A DNA stretch of 64,000 bases from NCBI RefSeq assembly GCF_037038585.1, contig NC_092521.1, positions 49,980,398 to 50,044,397 on the forward strand, in the 5' to 3' direction. The DNA comes from Patagioenas fasciata (lineage: Eukaryota; Chordata; Aves; Columbiformes; Columbidae). The position numbers and the translations under genes are program-made. A model generated the notes under the pieces. That model had not been told where the DNA came from, did not search any database, and saw nothing but the letters and a program-made list of their open reading frames with translations. Shown piece by piece: positions 1-13,200 of the stretch (its first letter is position 1; each line of letters begins with the position of its first letter).

Positions 1-1152
1 GTGCCCAGACACTAAGTCTGACAACTCTCAAAAGTGTACTTTAGCATGATGAGAAAAAGCTGATAAACTCATAACAAACTGAGGTACAGTAACCGCAAAG
101 TTGTTCCCTTATTTTTATTACAATAATGTTTTCGTATTTACCACATCTACTTGCATATAGTACATGAAGTTTTCCTTCACAAGTCATGTTTGAGTAACTT
201 AGGAAGGTTCAAAAAGTTCTAAACAAAAAATGTCAAAATAACTCAAATTATAACTTTTTTTCAGGAAAAAAAAGCATAAGCTTTGAGATTAAAAAAGTAC
301 TTCAAAACAGTCTCCAGGAATAAGACCATAACATGTTAAGCAACAGAATATGCAATCAAGCAAAGAACAGGAAACTAAAACCCTTATTGTGAAGAGGACA
401 TCAATCTAAAAATCAAAATTAGAACTAGTAACTAGTGTGCTGATATAGCTAAGTGACTTGAGGCACTGCATAAGATGTACCCAGCTGTCCCCTGTAGTTA
501 TGATATTTCATTCATGGTTTTACTAGGGCTTACATCATGCCAGTGAACCAAAATTTATGAATCTCAATACACATTTAGAAGCAACTTTGCCAAGGGAATA
601 CTATTTCAACACTTGAAATCTAAAATGTATGAGTATGAGGGCTGGGGACTCAGAACTGGAAACGGCACAAAGAAACAGATTAAATGATCAAAACAATTTA
701 ACTCCTTCACTCCCACTATTTTTTGCATTTGAAGCTCTTTTCCGCAAGTCCAAATATAAATTTATTTTTATAACGAATATTTGAGGAAAGTGAATGAAAG
801 GCTGTGTGTAGGTCAGCTGTTACATTCTGTCAATCAGCTTCTTCCAGCCTTCATTTTCTATATACCTTACACCACATAGTAAGCAGAGGAATCAACATTT
901 CTCTTTCAAACTGTTCAAATTATTGCTGGTATCTATGAAACCCTACTTGCTTCTACGATCTAAGACTTGGAAATCCCAATTTACTACATGTATGCAACCG
1001 TCCATAATTTTTTTTTCACCTTTAAGAAAGCAATCATCTATTGGTTAAGAGCAGAGCAAGAATTAGAATAACCTTCTACAAGTTTATTTATGTTGTAGTG
1101 AATTTTAAAATCTGTTCAAGACTTCCAAAAGTCAAAGATTCATTTCTATAAC
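1..1152. other. IMPACT intron 9 (partial)
   Basis: AT-rich, no exon, repeat or RNA gene recognised. The next IMPACT exon was looked for here and not found. Confidence 0.7.
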
Positions 1153-1243
1153 CTGCATAAGATGAAGAAGACGTCCACCTGCTGCTGTCTCCCCATCATC
1201 TTCACAATCCTGTAAGAATGTCTGCTTATCTTCACAGTATATT
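1153..1243 (-). CDS. IMPACT: IMPACT coding exon 9 (ancient domain core, last exon in window)
   Basis: Completes Arg223 and encodes 30 residues (224-253), including [18 protein letters not shown], the DDGE..AG signature of the UPF0029/YigZ family. The acceptor is ATATTAG and the donor is GCAG|GTTATA. The next exon (family sequence with a VVVSRWYGG motif) was looked for in 1-1152 and not found, so it lies left of the window. Confidence 0.94.
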
Positions 1244-4200
1244 CTAATATGGGGAAAAAAAAATAAAAAAGAAAAAGAAAAAAATAACATAAAACAGATT
1301 CAAAAAAGGTCAATCAACTAACATTTTAGCATGCTTAATGAAGTCTCAGGGATCTTTCATATACACGTGTATCAATTCTACTTCTCTACTAAAGACATTT
1401 ACACGAAAACAGGATGAGGCTCAGGGTAAACTGTAGATATTCATCTGTACAGCAGAACAAGTTTTGAGAAGCTTTTACAAAGAATTTAGCTACTTTAGGA
1501 TAACTCCAGACTCACTACCAGTATAAATTCCCTAATAAGAAAAATCCTTCGGTTTTTAGCCTAATAATTACACCTAGCTGAAACCAAGTCTACCAGATAC
1601 AGGTTCAAATGGGTGGGTGTACACAGGTGTACACACTCAGAAGTTGGAAGAATTTGGACAAAACTATTATGAATAATTAGTTAGGTCTGTATTTCAGCAG
1701 CAGCATGAAACTATTACCGAAAGCTGCCTTCAGATTCTCCATGCCCGTCTATTTCCTCATGGTACACTCCAGAAAACTTTGTGTTGTATTTGTATTGCTT
1801 CTTATAAAAGACTCCTGCTCGCACGTAATTTTCCAGAAGTAACGCTCAGAGGTCTACTGTTTGTTACCAACTGATTTCATAGAATCATAGAATCATTTCA
1901 GTTGGAAGAGACCCTCAAGATCATCAAGTCCGACCATAACCTAACTCTAGCACTAAAGCATGTTCCTAAGAACCTCATCCAAACGCCTTTTAAACATCTC
2001 CAGGGATGGTGACTCCACCACTTCCCTGGGCAGCCTGTTCCAATGCCTGTTTCACAACTTCTCAACTTAGTTAATACACATGTGACACAAAGAGGCTTGC
2101 AGTATTAGATGACAAACATGAAGAAACAAGTATGTTTCTGTTGGTTTTTTTGTAGTGTATTTATATAGTATGAGTGAAAGAAGCCAGATCAGCAGCAGAG
2201 ATCCCCTCCTTACAGAAACCAGTTACATAGCTGGACTTTTGGTGAAGTAAGCTTTCACCTGCTCTCATGTCATGTTTCATTAGGATCATGCCAGGATGTG
2301 CACAAATGTAGCAGTGTCTGTAGGTGCTTTTTCAGATTACTGGTTCTTCCTGCAATGAGAGGATCTCCTTTTACTATCACTTAACATTCCTCAGAAAACC
2401 TGCATCACTATCTGGACTGAGACCAATTCATTTCACATAAGCTATGTTTACAAAAGTTGCCAGAAACAGGCCATGCCAAACTTATTTTTACCTGTTTCTC
2501 ATTTTTGCTGCAGTTTCTTGTATTCAGGCTGTTTCAACTCTTATTTGAACTAAAAATTTTCAGTTCTTTCTAAATATAAGGTTGAGGGAAAACAAGGTTA
2601 CTCTGCCCAAGTAAAAACACATTTAGTTCAGGATGATGTAGCATTTCCATGTTCACACATACTATACAAAGAATAACAACATGTTCAAATCCACTTTTAG
2701 TCTTATATTATTCCTAATGCTGCTTTACTATCTTAGCATATTTCCTTTTATGTGCTCTACTTTCTTGACCTCAAATTCAAAACAAAACCTAAAACCTTTG
2801 CCATACAAATAAGAAACCTACTTCCATAAAGATTTAATAGCAAGGAATTTCTTTGATGGATTTTACTTTTCTCATGTCCCGCACTCATCTGTCAAAGAAT
2901 ACTGAAGAAAAAGCAAAACCGCTATTCATCTCTCACCTGTATGCGTATATGTTGTGGGTAGCACTTGCAATTTTCTTATTCTCATACAATTTTTCAAGAA
3001 CTCTCTTTACCTTTAAAAAAAACAGAAACCAGCCTCCTTTTATAATGGGGATTTCATACCAATATCACAGCTGAACAAACATCTGAATATAAAGTTTCAC
3101 ACTTGGACATAAAATTAATTAAATATTCAGTGTGATAACTGAAGAAGCAGCTTCTCAGTACCCTCATGCTAGCTTCAATACTTTTTCTCCGATACTGAAA
3201 ACAGCTGTTCCTTGAATTTGTACATTCCTGTTACTGCTGAAGATGTAGAAACGTCAAATCGTTTTACTAAATAAGAGAGACAGTGAGATCTAAAAACATT
3301 TTTAATCGGTATTAAGTATCAATTACACCTGCTTAATTTTTTCCAACTGTAACATTAACTGGAATAATATAACACAACCTGACATACATTTTCCGATGAC
3401 ACACTGCTTTCGCCTATTTCACAAAACTGTGATGCTTAGAAAGATCTACTATAATTCAAGTTTTTCCTTTTTCCTCAAACATACTTTTTTTTTTTTTTCC
3501 AGTTTGCATTTCACAGAAAGAATAATTTAAAAAAATAATGTTCTGTTATGGGTCTGAAAGTGTATTTCCCAGAAAAGAGGTATTCTCACCGTGTCTCTCT
3601 GCTCTTAAGAAGCAACAAATTCAAACCATTTATCAGCATCAGTTCATCTTCTGTTTCTAATTAAACAAGCCAGTAATTGTTCAACCTTCTCCAGTTTGGT
3701 CTAACAAAAAGGAGAGCTTTGAACAAGATACTGGTTTAGTAGACAATACAAGATTAATACTACTTTGAGGAAAACTTTAATGAAATTGAGAAAGCTTGGG
3801 AAAAGAAGCTTGGCAAGTAAATTGCCTTCCACTCCAAAGAAAAATGCTTCTGAGGAGTAATCAATATACACATTTAGTATCTGTCTATGCTATTTCCAAT
3901 TCTTCTGGAAGAAATTCACTTTTCCAGAAATCACCTCAAATATAAGATACCTCAATGAAAAAACTCCAATTATTAACAGAGAACATTACTTCAGACACCT
4001 GTTTTCTCTTTTTTTCCTTTCCCTAAAGGTGAATATTGAAGGCAACTTATATTACTTAATGCACTTTCAAATACATTTCAATACATGGACTTAGCATGTA
4101 ATGTACAAAGCACATTAAATGATCATCAGCTTTGACACGAGTTATTTGTCAGCTACCAGGTTCCTAAAAACATACCTTCAAGATTCATTATGTGTGTGTA

Positions 4201-7200
4201 TTAGCAATGAGCCTCCAAGACAGACATCTTACAGGTAAGCAATAGCTTATCCTTTTTCCTGCTGTAGCTCCTGAGCCTTTTTTTTTTTTCTCCTGTTCCC
4301 CCCTCTATTATTCCTGCTTTAGGGAAATGAGGGATGCAATTCTCTACATGTCAATGAGGCACCTGCTCATAAAAGACACAAGATGCTTAAACAACAGTTC
4401 AGTTCTTAGTTCCACCTTATTAAATCAATGTCAAGTCCAAGAACCACATACATTTTAAATATCTGAATAAGCCAAACTGAGACAAGGAAAAGCAATGGTA
4501 CCCAATATTGCCTGCTACCTGAAATATACCTATCACTTTCTTTGCCCCATAAGGTTTATGGTAACATACTCTCTTATATGAGTAACTGCAGTATTACTCT
4601 GGCTATCAGTACCAAAAACTACATAGGAAATTAACTTCCACTGTTAAAAATACTCACTAAAGGAATTTACACAGCAATCTGTGTACTGTCTTAAAATATT
4701 GATGAATATCATTGCAGTGTATAGATTGTGCAGATAAAAGTATTATGGGTGTACACTAATCTCTTCAGCTGGTAAAGAAGCCAGCTTTCAGTACAGGTGC
4801 AATGTTTACCCCATTCCTCACCTCTTCCAGCTTTCTTTCAGAAAAATGAGTCCATACCACAGTAAAGCTTCCCTGCAGTCTGAAGACCAACAACCTCACA
4901 CTGTACAGAAAGACTCTGCGAAACAAGATGGATTCAACACTTGGGGAATTGCTCTGTCTTTATGCTAGCCACATACCAGTAAGTCTTGACTGGAAAATTC
5001 CTATGTTTATAAAGTATATGTTGTCTTAAAAAAAAAAGTCATTAAAAAAAGAAATTAAAAATGTCTTTGCATACAAAAGGGAAATTACTAACCTGTTTTA
5101 AGTGAGTACTATTTCTCAATACAGACCTGCCCTTTTGGAAACCCATGTCTGTGGGTACAGACTTCCTCGTAAATAGGAACAATCCTACTCATAAATCATG
5201 ATCAAAGAATGAGAGGGGTCTTTTTTAAATGAGAAATGGACATTAAGCCTATGATTTCAATTTCTTCCCCTTCTAAAGCAACACAGTTCGTTGACTCACA
5301 GCTCATAGGGACTGCACACAGCTAGGAAGCCCCTGAAGTGCAGTGCTATTTTAATGAAAATGGTAACGGACTGAGTATTTAAAACACGAGTTTGCGAGCA
5401 GTAAAAGAATAGCTCAAAAAAGCTGAAGATGTGTTCAAAAAAGTTCAGGTTGTATCCAGACCGAGAAAAATAAGAAAGATGTGAAAAGCACAGCACATTT
5501 TTGAAGGTGTAAAAATAAAATTAATAATAATTTTTTTCAAACACACAAGAAGCTGATGCTTACCAGAGGTCTGTACTGCTAGCAGATAAATATAACACAT
5601 ATAAAAGAATCACTTAAAGAAGATATAGCTGTAGCACAGAAACCTAAATGATTGCACAGTATTTATGAACTCAAAATGTCAAGCAAGGATGATATAGTGG
5701 AGCTTTACCACAGAATAAGGTTGAGCAAGCTGATACAAAGAATAGCAACAAATCAGCAAAAACAGATCATCTATATATAACAAGATTAAAGGGAACTGGA
5801 GTATGAAAGTGTTAAACTATAGGTAAAGAATCTAACCTACCAGTTAAAACTGCCTCTGCAGCAGAAGATGACTGATGCACCACCAACATCTCAAAAGTAC
5901 TCCAGGAACAATGTAGGGAACAAAGACAAACAAGTCTTATGTCCATACTATGCAAACTAACAAGGGAAAGCAAAACCCAAAAAACACACACCTTAAAATG
6001 TTACAGCTTTTGCATAGGGAAGCATGCCTCAAACCCCTGTCAATCTGTCAAAATTCTTTCAGAGTCACTAAGCATGTAGTAGGTCTAGCTCACCTGGAAC
6101 TTCAAAAAGCTTTTGAAAAGAGCTCTTACCAAAAAATCTTAAAGACAGAATTGGATAAAAGGAAAGAAGAAAATCCTCTCAAGGTTTAAGTCTCAGTTAA
6201 TGACAAAAAAGATGAGTAGACCAGTAGCTGCTCCACTTAACAGGGATAAAGGGAGCTGAGGTTAACAGATGCAAAGTGATGTACAAAGTTACTCCAAAAC
6301 AGGTATTAATATTAGCATTTGCAAAAAGAGATCTTGTGGTTACAATGGTAATATCTATGAAAACACCAACTCAGTGCTCAGCAGAGGTCAAAAAAGTAAA
6401 CTGAAAGATACTACTAAGAAAAGAACATGGAAAACAGAAAGCTTTTCACACTACTCTATAAATCCTTGGAGTGACTGCACCTTCAGTGTTGTGTATAGGT
6501 CTAGTCTACATCTCAAAAAGGCTACAGCACACGTTACACATACCAAAATAGACTGGAGGTCTTCCACACAGAAAACAGAAAACTAAGTTCTGTTACATAT
6601 GAGAGATGTCTATAAAATCCAACTGCACAGAGAAAGCGGAGAGGTGCAACAAAGTAACAAGTAAACGATTCACAGCAGAGGCAGGCATATTTTCATACAA
6701 TGCTGTGGATTCTGAAAGTTAATTATGGTGTAAGAAGCAACAAATTCCACAAAGGATAAAAAACCAAACAAAAAAAACCCAGTAATATTAAACACAAGGA
6801 TACTTTCTTTACCTCATGTTAAACTGCTGAAAGAAGGGAAACATGATGGGAAACAAACTGTAGCTGCCCTCTTTGAGCACTCTAGTCTAGGTCTACATTC
6901 ACCAATGATTCCAATAAGACACAAGAACTAATGCAGACATTATTTTTAGCTGCAGACATATACAACTCCAGAAGCACACTTATTCTTCTGACTTAGATCT
7001 CAATAAAGATATCATATGTGTTTACAAATGCATTACCATATGCATTTAAATATGCATTATCCAAGTGTATTTTTCAATAGAATTCCTTTCTGAAGGAGGG
7101 AAAACATACATAAATTCATTTTCCAAATAACACATGTCAGACTCAGTAGCTTCCAAATGTCTTACAATAAACTTGCCAACATTCAAAAGTCAAATTTCAA

Positions 7201-10200
7201 TGTTCTTATTCTCTTACATCTAATGCACATAATGGTAAAGAATAGCAGGACACACCGCAGACCTGATATTCAGAGCTGTTTAGCAGATAGTGAAAGCGAG
7301 CAACTGATGACTACTCCAACAATATTAGCACACAAAGATGCAAAGACAGACATATTTGGCTAATCCCAAGTATCTCAGTAATACTTTGTCAAGCTCAAAG
7401 TACAGACAAGACAACTAGAACTGGTCTCAGTACTAACTTGTCTGGGTGTCACCACAGGAGCCAGATGTGCCTGGAAAGTACTCCTTCGATCAGTGACTGG
7501 GTTTCCATGATGTATGGGTGGCAGCTCTTCATCTACTGATCACAAACAAGGAAGTGTTTGTTTTATTTAAGAGTACTGAAACAACATATATGGCTACATA
7601 AGTAACGAATGTCTCAACTTTAAAACAGGGGTTTGTTGAAGTAAATAAGCTGACATACAGAACCACCAAAAATATCTGGGGTCTTTTTACACTTGTTATT
7701 AATCTTTACTATAATTCTAATGTTATCAATTTTACTCAAAAGTTGAGTAAAAAACCAGAATTTTAAGGCCTCTCTCTTTTGAATTATTTCATCAGAATTA
7801 ACAAGGACATATTTATTTTACCTTCATGACTTTCGGGTGTAACGTAATTTAACATTTTAATCGGATCTTCCAGAACAGGCTGATAGTCTAGGAGAAAATC
7901 ATCTCCATCATCTTCATCAACTTCTTCACTGGTTTTCTTAATATCTGGTTCTATTAAGATACAAATAGTAGAATTTATTACACATTTTTTGTGAGACAAG
8001 ACAAAGTTTCAAATTCTTCTCAAAAATCTCTAGCTTTTCAGTTCAAATTAGTTTGCCATTAAAAATAATGAAATACAGGATAGTAACATTAATTACAACA
8101 AAACCTAGAAATTCTTACTCCAGTATTAACTAAAATACTGCATGTCACTCATGTATTTCATAGCAGTTTAGCTGCCACTTTTTGAAAGAACAACTGTGAA
8201 TTCACATGTGCTTTATAAGAGTAACAGCAGAAGAATCACCACAACTCCAGTGATTATGTGATTATGTACTTCTCATCCCAATATAGTGAAATGCAATCAA
8301 GATTAAATACTTGGTCATTTGTCAGCAATACTTCACTGAAGTTTATCTTCTCTTAAGGCTAACCCAAGAGTGCACCCTATTAATTACTGTATGAATGATT
8401 CCTTTGCAGAACAGAGGGAAATGCATAATGTACCTGTGTGCTGCATTCTGCTTTCATTCATTTAATTCCTGAGAGAACTGAGGGCCTCATTCTAGTTCAC
8501 TGAGACCACCTCCTTTCTTTTAATCCCTACCATTTTTAAGAAGGGAAGCTATAACTGTAAAACAAGCCATGACACTAGAGACTGTTGTTTCCTATTATGA
8601 AGATCCAATACAAAACTGGGCATAAAGCTTTAACTTCTAATGAAATCTTAGTTTGCGGCTGAACAAGAAGTAAACTGAAAAACCCGTGTATGTACCTGGA
8701 TCTGATGACTGTGCCTTTTCTATCAGAACTTCCCGTATCTTCTCCACCCATAAATAAAGTATACTTTCACCGAGGTTCTGTCTGAAAGTTAAAACTCATA
8801 GTGAATGAAGAATCATTTCTGCAGATTTCACTTGGAAAGTACAGTAAATAACATACAGATTTCAGACATGTAGAAATAGAACACTATGATCTAGTGAGAA
8901 GAGAGAGCTTAGACATCCTTGTAAAAAGTTCCATGTCAGTAGCCCACTGGGTGAAGCACATGATACTCTCTTTGTGACTTTTTTGTTTGTTTGTTTTTTA
9001 ATTAAAAGCAACGATGTTTGGGGAAAATAGGTCACTAACGGAAGCTGTCTGGCCACTAATGGAGACTTTCTGGCCACTAAAGAAAGAAACTGTAAGAACA
9101 CTATGTTGGACAGTCCTCAGTATTTTCAAAAGAGTACTAAGCCAGGATGTCTAGCCTTAGAGCTTGCTTTGGATCAGTTTTCTCTACAAAAAGTACTGTA
9201 CTGCCAATGGTGAGCACCTTCAGCTGCTCTGTGGCTGATGAGGAATCTTCCCCTTCATGTTTGGGAAAGGGGCTCTTCCTTGGAGCAGCATCACTTCCTC
9301 CTCAAGCAGTCAGCACACACACAGCAGAGGCTGATCGCAGTGGGCTGTGATGGGAGGTCCAGTGGCAACTGGATTGCTGCACTACAGTCTGGGTAACACA
9401 CAGTTGAAGAGGACAGGGAGGTAAGGATTTAGGTCTAGGAGTCCTTTGTCAGGGGCACAGGTGTGTATTAAGGTACTGGGATGAGCACATTTTTTCTGTG
9501 CATATTCAGAGTTAAGAAAAGCTGCCTTAATGTGCAACAGAACCCAAACAACCCAAAATATATTTTAAATGGTATCCTGAAAAGTTGCCTTTGTAATTAT
9601 ATTTTAATTAGTTTATGAACTGTGAATGTTGCTCTCAAAAACAAAACTAAAGATGTAGAGCTATAGGTAATGAGTGGATTCTCATTAATTTTATTCTTAC
9701 TGCCACCATCTGGGACACCACATAAGTACATATCAGTGACAGAATAACATTTTTCATTTTGCTTAATGTATACAGGACTATTCCTGAAAGCAATCAGAAA
9801 TTCAAACAAATCTACATGTTTCAAGAAAAACATTCAAGCAAAAATAAGGAATTTATAACCTTGTAGCACTGTCTTGAAAATCTGGACAGACTCCAGAACA
9901 ATCCCATGCCCTGATTTCATGCTGCTTCTTATCATGCAGAAGCACTACTTTAATACATGAAGAACTATATTTGTTTCAATGGCAGAATGCAAGAAACTAG
10001 ACAATAAGATTTATCTGTTGTGCAGAAGTAAATAGCAATTTCTTCAGTTTTCTTCAGCTGTCACCTAATTTCAGTTTGGGCCTATTCACAAAAAACAGTC
10101 TCAAAGGTTACCTTTCTATACTGCTATTTTTCTTGTCACTTGGTCTAAGTCATGAAACAAAGCTTTGCATTGAATCAATTCTTATCAGACAACTACCTGG

Positions 10201-13200
10201 AGAAAAAAATAATCCAAATATTTGCTACATATATAACTTCTAAGAACTTTGGGTCTCCCAAACAGACTTTTTCCACCTCCTGAAGAAGACAGTGATGGAC
10301 AATATAGTTCATATTGTTTTAAATTGCAGAACTGAGCAATTTAGACCACTAGGGACTTCAAATCTGGTAAAACACATGTAAATGAAGCAGAGTACTTCTC
10401 TTTACCCATCAACTATTTAGATATTGGATAGATAAAAGGCTTTCACAGACACTGTGCACATCAGTGACTACTCCAGAAAGCTTTTAAACAGTCTAAAAGG
10501 ATATATATGGCCTAAAGTACAAATGCACTAATTTCCTGCTGAACAAACAAAAATGACAGGTGACCAGTAAGGACTCTGAACAGCAAGTGAGACAGACAGA
10601 ACAAAGCCATAAGGGACTCATCTAACTAGCACAATTTAACAACCTACAAGAGACCAACAGGTGGGAAGAAAATAAAGGCGGGGGGGGGGGGGGCGGAAAA
10701 GAAAGAAAAAAAAAGTTTTTTCACAACCTCCAGATGCTCAGAACAGTTAAGGAACCTCCTAGAACAGCAGCTCCACTGCTGGTAGACACTCCAGAAAATC
10801 CTACAAACCTGGACAATCTCTGTCCTTTTTGCTCCACTGAATAACTGTGGTTAATATGATCCCATAGAAGTTTTCATTTAAAATCCCTGTGCATTTTTAA
10901 CACTCCAAATTCAATTTTGTTTGCTTAAATTATCTGTTACTTAATTAGGTAGGAAATCCAGTTAATCAAAGTAACTCAGTAATAAAGATAAAAAACTCTC
11001 ACACGAGCTAAGTGCTCTCTTCCCTATTTTATGGCATTAAAAAAGATTTCTTATGCAAGATGTTCAGATTTCAGTATTTTGGGCATGACTGTGCTTCCTT
11101 ATGACATATTTTCATTTTGTTTAGTTTATATTACTTTGGGGATCCGAAAGAACTAAATAAACCGTATAAAATTACTACATTTACTACCCCAATTCCATAG
11201 CAATTGAAAAACATAATTTGAGTATTTCTAAATGTTCCGTTCATTCTCATGTGTTCATTATGAGTTGTTGTTAGCTGCACACTGTGATAATAAACAGTCA
11301 GCTATGTTACAGATTCTAGTTAATAGATTCTGCATGTGTTTAATTTGTCTTAAAACCCACTTGTCCCTTAGCTATCTTTTAAGAAAAACTGTTTTACCAC
11401 TTATGCTCTAAGACACAAACAAATATTTTCACATTCTGTGGTTCAACATTCAAATGCAGAATAGATGCCAAAGTCTCATACTTCGTTGCACCAACTCATA
11501 AGCAATCTCACAGATTCTAAAGGGTGACATATTAGGAGCCAAAATGAAGACTTCTATCCTTACAGAACACCAGGTCTAAACAATATAAAATAAGTTTGTC
11601 AGAGTTTAACACAATTTGTTCTCACAAAATGCTTAGTAAATATATCACATCTTTAACTGTTAGATTTACAAAAGAAACTTGCTGCTTTATGGCTACTGCT
11701 TCAATCACTTCATAACTATTAGTTCACACAAGTACTTTAAAGCATACATTAAGCAGAGCATGACACTGAAAATACATTGTCTCCTTTTATAATATTCCAG
11801 AGTCTCTAACTTACACATATATTTCTTCCAAGCTATTTGCTAGTTCCATATAATCTTGTCCTCGAAGCCAAGGGGCACTAGAATGAAAAGATATGCAATG
11901 AAAATAGTTCCCATGCACTGATTCCAACATCTCAACAAACATTCACTTTAAAATAAATGTGATAAACACCTTGAAAACAGAACATTGTCAACTATTCCCA
12001 CTTGACAAGATTCCAGTTGCAAGTACCTTGGTAAAAGCATGATCACCTAATTTTCCTTCAAGACTCCAAACTTGAGCTGCCTGTTCTTACCTCAAGTAAG
12101 AAAGCTGGACTCATTTTTCACAGTAGGCCATTGCCACTCCAAAGTCACCTTATGTATTATTAGCTTATCTTTCCAACACCTTCAGAACGATAGTATCTAT
12201 AAGATTTAGGATGACCCTTCAGTTCTGTACCTGTACCCTCCTGGTCTCATGTTAAATTATCAACTTTGCCTCAAGTTTACCAGTACTATTTTAGATTGTC
12301 TTGTTGATACTGCTGACCAAACCTCAGTAGATATGCTGTGTCTCATGCCCTGAAGGTCCCTCTGTCATCCAAATCAAGGAACTGGCTTCCACATCTCCAT
12401 TCCCATCTCATTTACATGTCAGGAGACAAGGGGAGAACAGGGAAGGAAAACAGGAAAATGACACATACTATGGCTCCATCCCGACCAGAGTCAGTGCACA
12501 GATGAAAAGCATGCTTTCAATCTGAAAGAAGGATCCAGACAAGAGGGATAGACCCAGGGAAGCAACAAGACATCACTGTCCAACCCAGCAGGCAGCAGCC
12601 AACATACTTCCACAGTCTAATTGCTGCCTTGTCACAAAACAATGCTACATGAGCTAGAGTTGAGGGAAGAGAGCAAATCATGGTGGGGAGTTCTGTGAGG
12701 CTAAGGCAGGAGAAAAAACAGAATATCCTTGCTTGAAACATCCCCCATGTCCAGTATGGTTTAATTCAATGAGTCAATTAAATGTTAACTTACACTATAT
12801 ACAACTAACAGTGGTAATTCACAAAGAAAATACAAATGTTTGACAGAAAATAATTCTCAGCAAGAAACATCACTTACTTTAGTTGATAAATAGGTGGCTC
12901 TGCAATTGGATATCCTGGTGGTAAAATCACCTGAAAGAAATTCAGGATAAGTATTCACTGGACTATTCCTCTCAGCCACCTGAGTTTTACTGATGGACTC
13001 TGATGTCAAGCACTAGGACCACAATTGGTGTTACAAATGAAGAAAACAGTCACATATGTCGTTACAGAATTACAAGAAAACCTGAATACCTGTATTTAGG
13101 ACTCAAATAATGGTAATGCATACAAATATTATACGTCATGGTGCAATTTTTGTGTCATGTAAAAAAGAGCAGAAGAAATTTGAATGGAGTTGCATACATG

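Larger units (their letters stand above)
8782..11814. other. IMPACT intron 4
   Basis: Holds the 21-bp triplicate repeat and the G14 run. The rest is unassigned; open frames near 9150-9350 have no recognisable product. Confidence 0.75.

Noticed and set aside
2853..3074. 73-codon plus-strand open frame
   Set aside because: It is antisense to IMPACT exon 8, whose minus-strand frame, splice sites and family match are clear.
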